In this document: positions 1-13,196 of the stretch, in pieces
Layout: each line of letters opens with the position of its first letter
Numbering within the stretch: the first letter of the stretch is position 1
Assembly: GCF_001638985.1 (NCBI RefSeq)
Contig: NW_017265151.1
Coordinates: 1 to 64,000, forward strand
From: Phycomyces blakesleeanus NRRL 1555(-)
Taxonomy: Eukaryota > Mucoromycota > Mucoromycetes > Mucorales > Phycomycetaceae
Direction of reading: 5' to 3'
Length of the DNA: 64,000 nt
Program-made: the position numbers and the translations under genes
Notes under the pieces: model-generated
The model's input: the letters and a program-made list of their open reading frames with translations, nothing else
Told to the model about the DNA's origin: nothing
Database searches by the model: none

Positions 1-1500
1 TGAAAATGAAAAATATACTTTTTTCTGCTGTTTTTTAGGCTAATACAGTGCAGCAGCTATCAGAACTACAAGTTTCCTTTTTTATTTTGAAGAACCTTAT
101 TTTGCAACATATAAACCATTAGTAGAAATCGTACTTTCTACTTATAAAAAATAATTTAAATACTCTACAACTCAAACTGAATGTTATATTTAGTAATATA
201 GTATATACTTAGTAATAACATACAAGATATTATCTCTAAAACGTTTTCATTCATTATAGTTCAGAATTTATTTTATTTATTTTATTTATTAATTTATTTT
301 ATTTTAATATTATTCAAAAAAAATAGACGTAACATATATAAATATATCTATAGTCTATATATATAGACTCTAGCATATATGTTTGAGAAACAAACCCGTA
401 TATATTTGATTTAGAAATAATTGGTGCGAAGACAAAAGTCGATGTGATAAATCAATAAAAGTAAATTTCGATTCAAGAGTAAAACCAAGTCGGTAGCATA
501 TATAAAATTATATAACTGCCAATAATAAAATCCAACTGAAACAAGATATAAATATATTTTGGGTGCAAAACTAAAATCTGGTTGGGATTATATATAAAAT
601 TATATTGAGTACAAGAATAAAATCAAATTAGGATCAGGTATGCGGTTATTTCAAGTGTAAAAGTAAAACCAAATCTGGATTAAAATAAAAAAAACCCCAA
701 ATCGGGATTATATATAAAATTATATTTCTGGCAATAAAATAATCCAATTGGCACACGATGTAAAGTTATTTCTAGTGCAATAGTAAAGCCAAATCGGGAT
801 CATATATAAAATCATATCGAATGCAAGAATAAAATTGAATAGAATCAGAAATGCAGTCATTCTAGATGCAATAATAAAGCCAAATTGGGATTATATATAA
901 AATCATATCGTGCGCAAGAGCAAAAGCAAATAGAATCAAAAATAAAATCATTCTGGGTGCAATAATAAAACCAAATTGGTATCATATATAAAATCTCACA
1001 AATCCGAACTATGGACTACCAAACAATATATAACTTCATATGTGTTTATGAATATATGGATCTATATTGTAATAATCACTAGATTTATTTTATTTGGATC
1101 TTTAAAAGATATAAAACTGTTTAGATCCATAATCACTATTCTATAATCGCATATAACAATTTCTTATTACAAAATACCAAACACTCTGTACTCAAAAACT
1201 AAGAATCCTATAGAACAATAATAGCAAGCTACTTGAAAATAGACTGTGAACACAAACCCAAAGCTGCTCTAGAACTATATATATTGCCATTGTGTTTTGG
1301 GTGCACTACTATATATATACTCTTATTCAACACCCACGGATCCACCCACATATTATAAGTTACTATAGGTTTTTATATATATTATTGTTAATTTATAATA
1401 GGCATGCTGTCATATATATATATATATACTCCTATTCAACATACACACAAACACCCATACACCCATACACATCAAAACTTACTATAGAACTAAGCATGAC
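1..1500. repeat. AT-rich gene-free region with degenerate tandem repeats
   Basis: No coding region can be supported. From about 480 to 1000 a degenerate unit of roughly 120 bases recurs about five times. Each unit carries a segment like 'ggattatatataaaattata', then 'gcaagaataaaat' and 'gcaataataaagccaaat'. From about 1300 to 1490 a second short motif ('tatatatactcctattcaacac') occurs twice, followed by CA-rich runs. The short open frames here follow from these repeats and look non-coding. Confidence 0.6.
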
Positions 1501-1540
1501 CGATTGAAAATGAGACTGTCAAGCATACAGTGGTGTCAAA

Positions 1541-1662
1541 ACCGTCTGGTCCGCACCCAATAGTCTCCAAAACCGTCTGGTCCGCACCCAATAGTCTCCA
1601 AAACCGTCTGGTCCGCACCCAATAGTCTCAAAACCGTCTGGTCCGCGCCCAATAGTGTCCAA
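1541..1662. repeat. 30-31 base minisatellite, about four copies
   Basis: The unit 'aaaaccgtctggtccgcacc' followed by 'caatagtctcc' is repeated head to tail four times. The copies are nearly identical, with a one-base length difference and one A/G change in the last. It is GC-richer than its surroundings. The short minus-strand frames across it only reflect the repeat. No function is evident. Confidence 0.85.
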
Positions 1663-2025
1663 GCAGAACTGTATACAAAACCAGTCTTTACTGTGACGCG
1701 CCCAAAACAAAAAAAAAATCTTTTCAACAACGCCTTGAATAAACTGGTTACGTCCCCTCATTCGGTTTGGGGATCGGCATTCCTCTATACATCCCGTCAT
1801 TCATTTGGCTAATTGCGATTCCTCTATACATCTCGTCATCCTTTTCACGAATCGGCATTCATAGAATATTGCAACTCACAATAGGCCGAACTCGGAACAA
1901 TACGAAAAAAGAGCATATTATTTTGTAAAAAAACACCACCCAAACACTCTTTATTTTTTCTTTTCTGCGCGCGTTCACTGTATATACGACTCTGAAAATA
2001 AAACAAACCCTCATTCAAACCTTCG

Positions 2026-2895
2026 TGTCCTTATCAACGCCACAACGCTTTCGAAATCGACGGGAGCAACCACAGCATCGTTTTCTTTTTTTACCTGGGC
2101 CAACACCATTGTCACAACGCTTTCGAAATCGACGGGAGCAACCACAGCATCGTTTTCTTTTTTTACCTGGGCCAACACCATTGTCACAACGCTTTCGAAA
2201 TCGACGGGAGCAACCACAGCATTGTTTTCTTTTTTAACCTGAGCCAACACCATTGTCACAACGCTTTCGAAATCGACGGGAGCAACCACAGCATCGTTTT
2301 CTTTTTTTACCTGGGCCAACACCATTGTCACAACGATTTCGAAATCGGCGGGGGCAACCATAGTTGTCTATTATCTTTTGACCTGGGCTAAAACCTATAT
2401 CACGACGCTTTCAAAATCAGTGGGAGCAACCACAGTTGTCTATTATCTTTTTACCTGCACCAACACCAACGCCACAACGCTTTCAAAATCGGCGGGAGCA
2501 ACCACACTATCGTTTTCTTTTTTTACCTGGGCCAACACCATTGTCACAACGCTTTCGAAATCGACGGGAGCAACCACAGCATTGTTTTCTTTTTTAACCT
2601 GTACCAACACCATTGTCACAACGCTTTCGAAATCGGCGGGGGCAACCATAGTTGTCTATTATCTTTTGACCTGGACCAAAACCAACGTCACAACGCTTTC
2701 AAAATTGGCGGTGGCAACCATAGTTGTCTATTATCTTTTGACCTGGGCCAAAACCAACGTCACAACGCTTTCAAAATCGGCGGTGGCAACCACAATATTG
2801 TTTTTTTTTTTTACCTGTGCCAAACCCAACGTCACAACGCTTTCAAAATCGGCACAAATACTAATAGCATTCTTTTATTTTATTACCTCTGTAAA
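2026..2895. repeat. 72-base minisatellite, about 12 copies, open on both strands
   Basis: About a dozen head-to-tail copies of a 72-base unit (core 'acaacgctttcgaaatcgac', then a T-rich stretch and 'acctgggccaacacc'). The first five units are nearly identical; later units diverge (gacggg to ggcggg, cagcatcg to tagttgtc). Because 72 is a multiple of three, long frames stay open. One is on the plus strand (2378-2911, 24-residue repeat starting TTLSKS) and one on the minus strand (2011-2361, repeat with VVAPVDFESVV). I see no supported start context, intron or homologue, so this is called a repeat and not a gene. Confidence 0.85.
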
Positions 2896-3690
2896 ATCGA
2901 AATCAAAATAATAAAAATTCAGCACCCAAAAATCACACATTATATTTTACTATACTTGTAGTGTCATATACCACCATTTTCATAAGTACACTTCGTATTT
3001 CTATATATTTTGAAATATCTTGTTCTGGACCAACGTTTCATTACCTAACACAAAGTCCCATCGTTTCAATCTCTCTTAATCAGTACGCACCATAATTCTC
3101 AGCACTACAATATACATATAAATTATCTGTTACACACCATACAATATAAAAAAATTAAACTATTTCTCATACACCACCCCCCTCTACTCCACTGCCCCCC
3201 GACTTTTAACATAATACAAATATTCTACCACTAAAACATTCTTATTCTTTTTTATAATAAAATTACTATCACACCAAACTCTTCTTATTCTTGTGCCTTT
3301 CACTTTAGTCAAATAAACTCGGTCTCTTTTCTACCCACATACATTAATTATTTTAGTGTATTTATTTATATATATATAGTTTTCGTTTCTTTTAGATAAG
3401 TGGCATCTATCGTCATATTTTAAGATCTTAAATAACACAAGAGTAATATTTTGTGATACATGTCTGAGTACAAGGTCTGAGTATAATCGTATATTCTATT
3501 ATAATTTTCAATTTGGGTTGGCATACAATTTATATTTGTGTTTATTTTGATATTACAAAAGTATTATATAAAAGCTTAATATTTGTATGACTATGTAATA
3601 CATTATTAATTTTTTTTTATTTGTATAAATAGGCTAATTTTTATACTATGAGTACAAACTTTATATTTATAATAGTCTATATATATAATA

Positions 3691-3733
3691 GAGGCTTTGA
3701 TACATGCTGTAGGCATGTATCCCCAAAGCCTCC
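3691..3733. repeat. Strong inverted repeat (hairpin)
   Basis: Two stem segments flank a short loop. 'gaggctttg' pairs with 'caaagcctc', and 'atacatgc' pairs with 'gcatgtat'; the loop is 'tgtag' and there is a small bulge of Cs. Flanking 'aatag' and 'ctatt' could extend the stem further out. It stands in sequence that is otherwise almost pure A/T. It could be a transposon end or a small RNA hairpin; nothing decides between these. Confidence 0.6.
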
Positions 3734-4449
3734 GAAGGCTATTAATTAGAGTTAAAATACACAGAAGAGCCAATGTTATTTAGAGACAATAATAGCACAT
3801 AAGAAGTATATTTATAAAATGTTACCAACTTTAAACCAGAGCTATTCTTATTAATATCTTACTTTGGCTTTTATATGTTCTACACAATTTTATTTTTTTC
3901 ATTTGACATCTTATATGAACATTTGAATTAAGCAAAATATAATCAAGTAAGTTACTATAATATAAGTTTTTTAGATGTAATTCATTTTCTAATTATTCTC
4001 TTTTAATATTTAATGGTACATATATTTTTTAAGAAGCAAATGTTTACATTTTTTAAATATATTGATTACTCGGAAAGAACTATAATTGAAATAAAAGAAT
4101 AAGTATCAGAATTACATACTAATTTTAATATTTGACATATAGTTACTACACTTGATACATAAGTAGATATAAGTGATTGAAGTAAAAGAGTTTATTCTAA
4201 TATTTGACAATAAAATATAAAATAAAATTTGATGTGTTTTGCATTTAAGTATTTAATTTTGACTTTTTAGTGTTTATGAATATAGAATATATTACATCGA
4301 GTTCAATAAAAGCAATATATTTTATTTGAAATATAGTTAAATGCTAAGTGAGATTAATAAATAATATAAAATGAATAAATTGTTTTTGTAAGAGTATTGT
4401 TTATTTTTTAAAGAATATCACAGGTACTTATATATAACAATAATTAATA

Positions 4450-4727
4450 TGTGATCAATTATATAAATATGTGTATTCGCGATGAAGTATTAACATAGAA
4501 AAACAATGTGCTTGTGAGTTATAATTATACTGTTTATATTCTGTTAATGTATCTCTTATTACGGTGATATCATCATATAAAATTTAATCACTCATGTACA
4601 TGAAAAATATCTGTGTCAGATAATATAGTAGCGTGTAGACATCTTTGGCTGAAATAAATAAAAATATATGTTTTATTCCTTCAAACTTAATTGTGACTAC
4701 AGTAGTAGTCAATTCGCTTTTACAACA
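4450..4727. repeat. Dispersed repeat copy A (about 278 bases, LTR-like)
   Basis: Colinear with 53295-53573 in the same orientation. Shared blocks include 'gaagtattaacat', 'gagttataattat', 'gatgatatcatcat' or similar, 'gtagaca.cttt', 'tattccttcaaactta' or similar, and 'agtagtcaat...ttacaaca'. Both copies can be bounded as TGT...ACA with almost equal length (278 and 279), as expected of solo LTRs. No 5-base target duplication is visible, so the LTR reading is an inference. Confidence 0.6.
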
Positions 4728-6219
4728 TTCATGTATTATAATAACCAATTTATTTAAATCGCATTAATAATGTCTTCTATAATTTTGATGGAAATAAAAC
4801 AAATATCAAAGATAATTAAATAAATAAAGTCTATGTACTTATAAAACAAATATATAAAAATGATTGAATTTAATAAAATAAAAATAAAAATTATATCATC
4901 CTTTTAGCTTTTATTTTTGTTATTATTATTCATTATTTTATCTATCTTTATTATCGGCATATGTTTTTATAATTTATAAAATATGACATATTTATAATAG
5001 TTTAAATAGAATGTTTTCTAGTTTTCAATAAGTTATGTGTTTTTTTATATATTAATATTTCATTGTTTTGTTTTTCAATAAATCTTGATATTCCAACATC
5101 AACTAAAAATATTAAATTCATAGTTGATAAGATTTTTACTGTTTGTTATATTTCAGTTAAATTTATATCAAAATCTCATATAAATCAAGGAAATATATAT
5201 TTTATTAAACCTGACAAGATACAGCTGTAATAATAAAGATATATTCTGTTCTCGGTCTATCCTTATTATTCCTGATCAGGGAGCATATTGCCCCAACTAA
5301 CATTTCATATCAAATCCGTGCCTTATAAAATGGTGTATGTTCTGTCTTTCAATACCACTCAAATGGAGACTGAAAACATCACTTTCCCACTGCAGGAGTA
5401 ATGGGCGGATTTCCATTTTCGAGCTAATTCACACTCCGAACATTCGATTTAATTAAAAGCCCGCCGCGTCTCTTAGCCCATTCGTTTTTTATCGTCTCTA
5501 GCTCTTTAACGCACTTGTTTTCAGCAAAAACGAAGTACTAGAACGCAAGTTAATCAAACATTTGATTGAATTATATAAAGTACAAGGATATAAATTTTGG
5601 TCAATTCAAGCTGCGGTTATAATTTATTCGTTTTTGGTTTTGTGGTACAATGATCTAATATAATATTTTAAGGAATAACGTCTGATTTTTTATAATAGTT
5701 ATGCTGGGAAGGATATAAAATACTGGTATAGCATAAATGTAAGTAGAAATGTGGTAATAAATGTGGGATAGATATACATATAAATAATTTTGGGTGGTTA
5801 TGGGTGTATCATTTTGAATAGAGCAAGTCCATCAGTTTCTACACACAGATTTTATCATTTACTAAATTTTCTTTTTTATATTGTGGCTGAACTTTCAGTT
5901 TCAAACCCCTGTTTTTAGAAAAGCAATGATTTTATAGAAGCTACATAAGATCCAACGCCGTGCATTTTTAGTTCTGGCAGTACCAATTAAATACAAAAAA
6001 AAACAACTACTAAAGTTGCTCTTAAATTGTGTCTCCGAACCATTCTCCATTATTACCGATTCTAGACTTTAAAAGTAACACGCACCCAACACTTCCAGTA
6101 ACAACAACAACCACTCAGAGTACATTTAGAAGAAGATGATGATGTGAGACAATATATCAGTCGGGATCTTCTTGTGGGTTATAATTTAAGAAAATAATTA
6201 TCAAGAGAATTTTAATTAA

Positions 6220-9200
6220 ATGTGTTTCTTTTCATATAATACAGCTTCAGTTACAGAGGTAATGTCGAATGACAATGACATGAAGATTGGCTTTGGAGAC
6301 GATGTTGATATTGAATATCAGGTTGAAGGTATCCATAGTATTTTTATTAAAGTTGTATACTTGCTTATAATATCTAATAATTTGATTCTTTTTTACTCGA
6401 CAATACAGCTAAAGACTTACCTCTTTTGGCCATTGATTCCTTGTTTAGTTCTGAAAGCGAAGATGACGATGTCATTGGAGCAGTTATTTTGGATATTTCT
6501 GACAGTGAATCTGAAGATGTTAGGGGTTAGTATAAAAAGTATATGAAATCGACAAATACAACATATATATATAAAACACGCTTCTCCATCTGATATGCCA
6601 GCCGATCCCATCCATGCTTTCAATGCTTTGTTTGCTGTCTTATTCATATCCAAATATGCTGTCAATTCCACTGGTGCTGTCCCTTTGAAGTTTTTCAATG
6701 AGGTATTGGCGCATTTTGGACACTCTTTTCTTCTTCCCTCAGTACAAACGGTGTAAGGTCTATGACTGGTCTTGGCGACGTGACTCAAAATGTCTAGTGG
6801 TTTATAAAATGTGGCGATTATAAAAAAAGTATACGGAGAGTCCGATATAGTTCCAGGGTGTTGTAATTTCGAGACGCTTTCTGGTAGAGAATGTAGAAAT
6901 ACTTTTTTTCTTTGCAACATCAAGATCCTTGAGTATCCCAACAAGGATCTACATGTAAAGCTCCACAATCAAACCATTGTCTATACCTTTTGCCGCCCTA
7001 GATTCGAAGACATCATAAACTATTGGAGAAACAGATCACACGTTCCAGACATGACATTTGGGATTCATGATGGTGCATAGTGGAATAATCCGAAAGACGG
7101 CAATGCTTTACTATCTGTGAATCACGAGTGCTCCATTATGCTTGCCATGAACATCCATTCGTTTCAGCCTTTCGATGGTGTCAGTTGTCCCTGTAGTGCG
7201 ATATATCTTTGCATCAACAACTTGCCCACACCAGAACGGTACAATAAAGGAGAATACTGTCTTCGTTGGTCTCATTCCAGGACCCAAGGAAGTAAAGGCG
7301 AGCGGGATCAATCACTATCTCTGTCTCCTCGTCGTGGAACTCGTTTAGTTTTGTAGTGGTGTGGTGATTCCTACTATGTAGTTTCCATCTTGTGTTATTT
7401 TCTGTGGTGCTCTTATTCTTGCTGCCTGGAAAAACTGTTTGACCCGATTTACTTCCACCTCGTTGAATGCACTGTCATCGATCCGATGCACAACCTGTAT
7501 ATCGGTACAGCGAAGAGGGTAATGGCGAAATGGAGATCTTCTGGTCTCATCACAGATGCACACTTGGCTGCAACACGGGTTGATGCTGAAAATGTTTTAC
7601 TGTCAGAATACTACACATCATTGGGTACAAGGATTGGGCGTGGTTTCCCATTCATGAAGGCAAATGAGTGGAAGTATTAGTGCTTGGTTTACTCTCATGT
7701 TCTCCTGTGTGGCCGCTTGCGTGAAGTCCATCTTGTTAAATGAACAACGTTCGTGAATGCATGCCTGTACCTCTCAATGCCAAGCATATACATGGCTCAT
7801 CTTAATAAGGTCCATAACTCATTGGAGGTTTTCTGCAGAGAGTGTGAGGTGTTATATCAAGCTCCGTTTGGTTCACCAAAGATGCATCTGCATTTACGTT
7901 TGCGAGAGAGCGTCCTTAGCTTTGGCCTGGTTTACCGCTCTTGGCTGTTCGGTCTCGAAAGATGCAACGGCTTTTCGAAGGATTATATGACCAATAGAAG
8001 AGACGGGTTCGAAACAATGTATATGAAGAAGTGTCTTGAGGATACATACCAGGAAGACTTTATTCGACAAACTTTGCTTGTAATTCAATCTGGGCATTCG
8101 GCGATCATCCTTGAGCTCACTACATCTACTGCCGCCGCCATACTATCCCATATCAATGCTGTTCTTGGTTCTCATGAGATCAAATTTGTTATCGTCAAGG
8201 TAAACGAGCCTCTGCTGCCTTCCGCACTTCCTTTAGCTCTAAAGGGAGAGATTTCCATGGAAGAATCCGAGTATGAGCATTTGTCGTCAATTATCACGAG
8301 GTATATGATGATCAAACGCTTGTTCACTGTCGTCATGCTGGTCACTCCGATAATTTTGTTTACAATCGGATACAGAAATTTGAATCAATCAATCTTCTCA
8401 GCCAAATATACAGGAGCAAAACAAGGAATCAGCGGGGGTCATTTATGCAAGCCTTGTTTGAGACAAGTGATGGTAGAAGTACCAAGCCGTATGTAGACCA
8501 GATTCAATATTTCTTTGTCAATACTGCTGTAAACTTGTTTGCCAGTTATTTGAGCCAGCATGTATTTGCATGCGTACGATGGTACAAGGAGATTATGCTT
8601 CAGCCCAGAGCAGGAGAAGGGGTTGAGGTGAAAGAGGTGGGATTCAAAGATGCTATCATGAACAGTATTCTTCCTGCATTTAGAATCTGCTATCCAGTTG
8701 TGGTAGGTGAGCACCTTGGCTTAGAAGGCGAAGTTCAGATGTGTGTAGTTCCTTTGTCACGAACAATTTATCTAGATTTAAATACAAAAATAAAATACAT
8801 ACAAAAAAAAGATATATTAATTAGTACAGGCTAATTTATATATAAATACACATTTATTATATATTATTTTTATAACATTTCGTTTGTACTTAACATCCCA
8901 TACGTACATCTGTAAATATAAAGAAGTAGAAAAAGTGTAAAGTAATGACCAAAAAAAAAATATATTTATTTTGAAAAGCACTATTCCGGCAAAGTGACTG
9001 CCAAATTCTTGGGAATGCACGCTTCCTTTTCATCATGGATGTGCGTTAACAAGCTGTTTGCCCAAAAAAAATGTAGTGACCTATCTTTTTCTCGCTGACA
9101 AGAAACCACAATAAATCTGAGCTACGGCTCCTTACAAACAAAAAAACAAGCTGTTTGTATTTTTCTGTAAATGCTTGATGCGGAAGCCATCAACAACATC

Positions 9201-9490
9201 GGTAAACTTCTAGAGCTATTTTCAAAAATAAGAAGTATTAATAATATATTATTATTTTCTTTAAAAAAAAATAGACCGGTGTTTAATTTTATCTCATCGG
9301 TTCTCCAGCTTGGACGATATGCTCGCACTTTATTATTTACGTCCGACTCATCATGACATCACATCAACAGAAAGAATGTTTCCGCATTCAGGTTGTTTCA
9401 TAATGTACATGGATAGCATCCGTGTACATTTTGTACGTGGTGATACGACGGCTAAGGACCTACCAACAAATGCTATATTAAAACATTAAA
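6220..9490 (+). pseudogene. Decayed tnp2/CACTA-like (Plavaka-type) DNA transposon
   Basis: Plus-strand fragments read in order as a tnp2-family transposase of the kind found in fungal CACTA/Plavaka elements. Recognisable pieces are 'VIDPMHNLYIGTAKRVM' (about 7475-7525, the conserved Asp/His core), a frame from 7390 to 8496 with an Arg-rich segment ending 'YRSWLFGLERCNGF' (about 7930-7980), and upstream pieces at 6811-7080 and 7117-7356. A probable C-terminal scrap lies at 9310-9490. The 7390-8496 frame is continuous but interrupted by TAG at about 7678 and TGA at about 7740, both where Trp is plausible. Other parts are frameshifted. Terminal repeats could not be placed, so the ends are approximate. 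The element appears dead. Confidence 0.75.
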
Positions 9491-9548
9491 TAAATAGTAA
9501 ATTAATTTTGTTTTTTAAGCTTACAGCCTTCTTTCAGTTGTGTGTTCT

Positions 9549-10298
9549 TCATGCTGTATCTCGAGCCATAATATTCTCTGATGAGGTCTGGAAGTCTCGA
9601 ATTTGGTTTTGATAGTGATTTTTTACTATCTTAATAATGTCACAATTAGGCACGTTTTCACAACATCTGTGAATTTTGAAGTATTTGATGATAGTTACCA
9701 AAAGTGACTTATTGCAGTCATCGCCAAAGGTACCAGTTATCGACCACACTGATCTGGCATTATTTTCAGTAAATTTTAATAGATCTATGCTTTTGAAGTT
9801 TTTTTTCTTCATGTAACTGTTGACAGGGTGCTATAAAAGATGCTATTAAATACATTGACATATAATAGCTATAATCAGTCTACATACGGAGATCAAGGGA
9901 TATATCTTTCCGGGGGTGAAATTACCATCCATCAAAGGCGAAAACTCTATCAGTGCAGCAGAATATACTATGGACTTCTCACTAACCATTACATTTTTTA
10001 TTTCGGGAATCGCAGCCCTGATCTCAAGAACCAACTCCTTCAAGAAAGCATTTGTTTTGTTGGATAAGTCTATACTACCCTTCGAATGGGTCATTTCCTC
10101 TGACGTGGTTTTTAGTTTGGCATCTAAGGATTCTACTCTCGCATCATTGGCGGCCAACAAGGTAAGGATGTGCTCAATTGGACTCACAGTGATCTGAACT
10201 TCAGTAGCTGTGATAGCAACACCTGTCAATACGCTATGTCGAGTAATATTGAGGCCTGTGTTAGGTTGATGGGGAGCGGGAGGGGTATATGCTGTCAT
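9549..10298 (-). pseudogene. Unrecognised minus-strand protein remnant, probably repeat-family
   Basis: Two adjacent minus-strand frames, 10298-9846 (150 codons) and 9812-9549 (87 codons), are separated only by stops and read like two halves of one protein. The first half has a Thr/Ala/Pro-rich start, then a stretch likely to be helical (ANDARVESLDAKLK). The second has a basic segment with 'KNHYQNQIRD'. I do not recognise a catalytic motif and make no functional claim. Its place beside a dead transposon and its internal stops suggest a decayed, possibly multicopy gene. Confidence 0.4.
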
Positions 10299-13175
10299 TT
10301 TCTGCTCATAAAATTAATATTAATGATTTTTAACGAATAATTCATTACTTACTTACTAAGCTCATTATATTATTCTTGAATGTACTTACTAGTAAAGAGA
10401 ATACGCTGTGCATATTAACTTGCTACCTCTTCTTTGCTATTCAAGCACATCACTCAATCTCTTGATTAACATTTGAGCAACGCTCTTTCCAACTCAATCC
10501 GGCATAAAGTTGTAGATATAAAAAAATACGGTGATCATCTTTTGGAATATTACTTTTTGCCACCCGCATTTTCTAAGGCACAACCCGACCTTTAAACAAA
10601 GTATTATTTTCCCTTTACTGCCATTTAAGACAGGTAAAGAAAATTTCATATCTATTATATTCATAGTAATATTTAATTCTAATTCACATTAAGCTTGAGT
10701 GTATAGCGATGATAAATGTAATAATCTATATTAATTTGCGGGATATATACGTATATAAGTTTATAGCCAGCAAGCTGTTCAGAACCTAATTATATATATT
10801 GTTTTTTTTTATGTTTTAATCATAGTAGATACAGTATTTTATACGATCTATTTCCTTTGCATTGTTTATTTGGATCAATGAGATTGTACGAATCTATTTA
10901 TAATTACAATGTCTCTAAGGTATGTTTAGTTATGAGGCATATAATATTTAATGTGGAAAGTGCTACTAATTGATTTGGAACAAATGGATTATTGTTGAAA
11001 ATAAATCGAAGGTGGCCTTTTCAAATTATACACAATATACACCCTATGAGGATTTAGATATAAGTTCTGGGATATAGGGGGCGAAGTCTTTGAGGTGGGC
11101 ATGGTTTTTTTCAAATTGGAAAATGTTAATACCTCGGGAGCTTCTAGAGATCGTATGGTTATTTGGTATCATATATTCTGTTTTTTCCGGGCAGGATCAG
11201 GAAAAGTGTTTATTGTCTTTAATTTTGTCACATGAAGGTCTAGTTGGCATCTTCTATATCCCCAGTAGTATTCCAAAGCAGTTCCATTGGAATGTAATAG
11301 CTTGAGCTACTTGACTGTTTTTGCGGTCTATACCAGGGCTGTGATATCAAAGGATTATTTTTGGATTGAGCTTGCAAACTCTTGAAATACTTATGGACGC
11401 TGAAGAGAGAAAGTCTTCTTTTCGATGATTTGTTGTGAGCTACGTAAAGAAATAGGCCTAGTTGAGGTAATATAACCAATTATATTGAATTTGATTCTCA
11501 TAAAAGTAATAGAGGGAATATTTATAAGTCACAAAGGCGAGGAATGGGAAGTTTCTCTCTTATTATTATTTTATATAAGCACTCAATAAATATGGTTTGT
11601 TTCCTATGGTAAATGAACCTCTTGGTTTTTTCTAATTCTCAGTTTTTGGGATGGGTAAATTGTATAACAGAAAGGGGGATCAAACGAAGCACCTTTGAAA
11701 ACATAAATTCTAAAAACATTTTTGAGTCTACATTACCCGAATTCTTGCTATTTTTGCTTTTATTTCAGAATATTTTCAGAGCAATTTATGCCAATTTCAA
11801 CCACAATAGTTCTAGCACAGGAACGTATTCCAGTGAATAGGATAATATATATGTATATGTATTTCAAGTAAACGCTATATTATCAAAGTTAGCAGCATTT
11901 ATATATATATTATAAAATATTTATCCGTAAATTTGGTAAAAGTAAAAGAAGCTTTCTTCCAATCTACTTTACTTCAGCTTATTTACAAAATAAAGCTCTT
12001 TCAACTCCCAGTAAGAAATAATATAGGAAAAAGAAAAGTATTATACGGGGGGGTTAATTACGCTATTTGTATACGGTCTTCGCAAGTTGCTTACGATTTT
12101 AAGGTGAGAACAGTCAGCTTCAGAAAAAGCTGTAAGATCAAGACGATTGTAAGAAGCTCTACATACGAAAAGTTATGCTAGTCGTTATATTTTTTCTGCT
12201 AGATAGGATGAAGAAAAAACAAAGCAATAGTTAAATAAAATTGTTTGAAGTCTTCAAAGATACCATTATCTTATCTGGAGTCGTTTATTACAATTTTGGC
12301 TAAATATTTTTTTCATTTCTTTGCTGCCCAAAAAAAAATAGGCTATCTCCTCTACTATATGACAGCAAGACTATTAGAAAAAAAAATAAAGGAAATTAGT
12401 ATTAGTAACATGAAGAAGATTGTCAATGATGATCATTTATAGTGCTGCTATTTCTGCTTGGATAAATACGATGCAGCTTGAAAAATCCAAAAACATAGCA
12501 AACTCTCGTTCTTTCTCTTAGTAAATTTAAACAACTAATCTTACTATCATCATAAAAAAAACTCGAGAACTTACAAGTGGCAGAGTTGTATTTGGTTTTA
12601 ATATGTAGTATACGATCCACTTATTACCAACAGATAAAATCGGATACTTTTTTGTAACAATGTTTTAGAGAGAGATATATTGTAATATTACCAATTAATG
12701 TACATCTATGTTATACTATTTCTAAAGACATTAACATAAATATCCCTAGATCTTAAACTTTTGGGGAGCTAGACACTGCTGTTCATGTAGAATAGAATAA
12801 ATATTCTGATTGAGGTTTTTACAAAATTCGTTGTATAAGAATATATAGTTACATATATGAGATGAAGAGAATACACATGGAAAGATTAACACACTATTGT
12901 TCTTATTATAATATTTATTTGATCTTGTTTTTAAAAGCGATATCTTTGTATTTATATGTTTTCATGCATAGAATTTTAAGTAAAAATTAAATAAAATATA
13001 GTAAGATTAAAGAGACTATGCTCTTGCTTTTTTGAAAAATGAAGAAGACTTTAGGATGACTATTCTGGCATGAGCTCATATATATATATATATACTTTTT
13101 ACTGTTTATTGAAAAACTTGAGAATGAGAGGTTTTTATATAAAATGATATAGACGGATATACTGTTAAACATGAT
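10299..13175. other. AT-rich intergenic region, no supported gene
   Basis: Only short open frames without recognisable motifs occur (for example 11613-11840 and 11933-12181). TATA-type simple repeats are scattered throughout. The 82-codon frame at 11933-12181 is slightly less AT-rich than its surroundings, but nothing supports it as a gene. Confidence 0.5.
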
Positions 13176-13196
13176 TTAATTTAAATTTGCTGTTTG

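Larger units (their letters stand above)
2912..6219. other. AT-rich intergenic desert
   Basis: Very AT-rich sequence without a supportable gene. It holds a strong hairpin near 3690-3735, a 278-base dispersed repeat copy at 4450-4727, and a GC-richer island at about 5395-5535 with no recognised identity. The rest is simple A/T sequence. Confidence 0.6.

Noticed and set aside
1541..2895. CRISPR-like array
   Set aside because: The units are contiguous tandem copies with no unique spacers, in a eukaryotic context.
6417..6968. Minus-strand 183-codon frame in the tnp2-like region
   Set aside because: It overlaps plus-strand transposon fragments, has no recognisable domain and no clear splice or start context; left unannotated.
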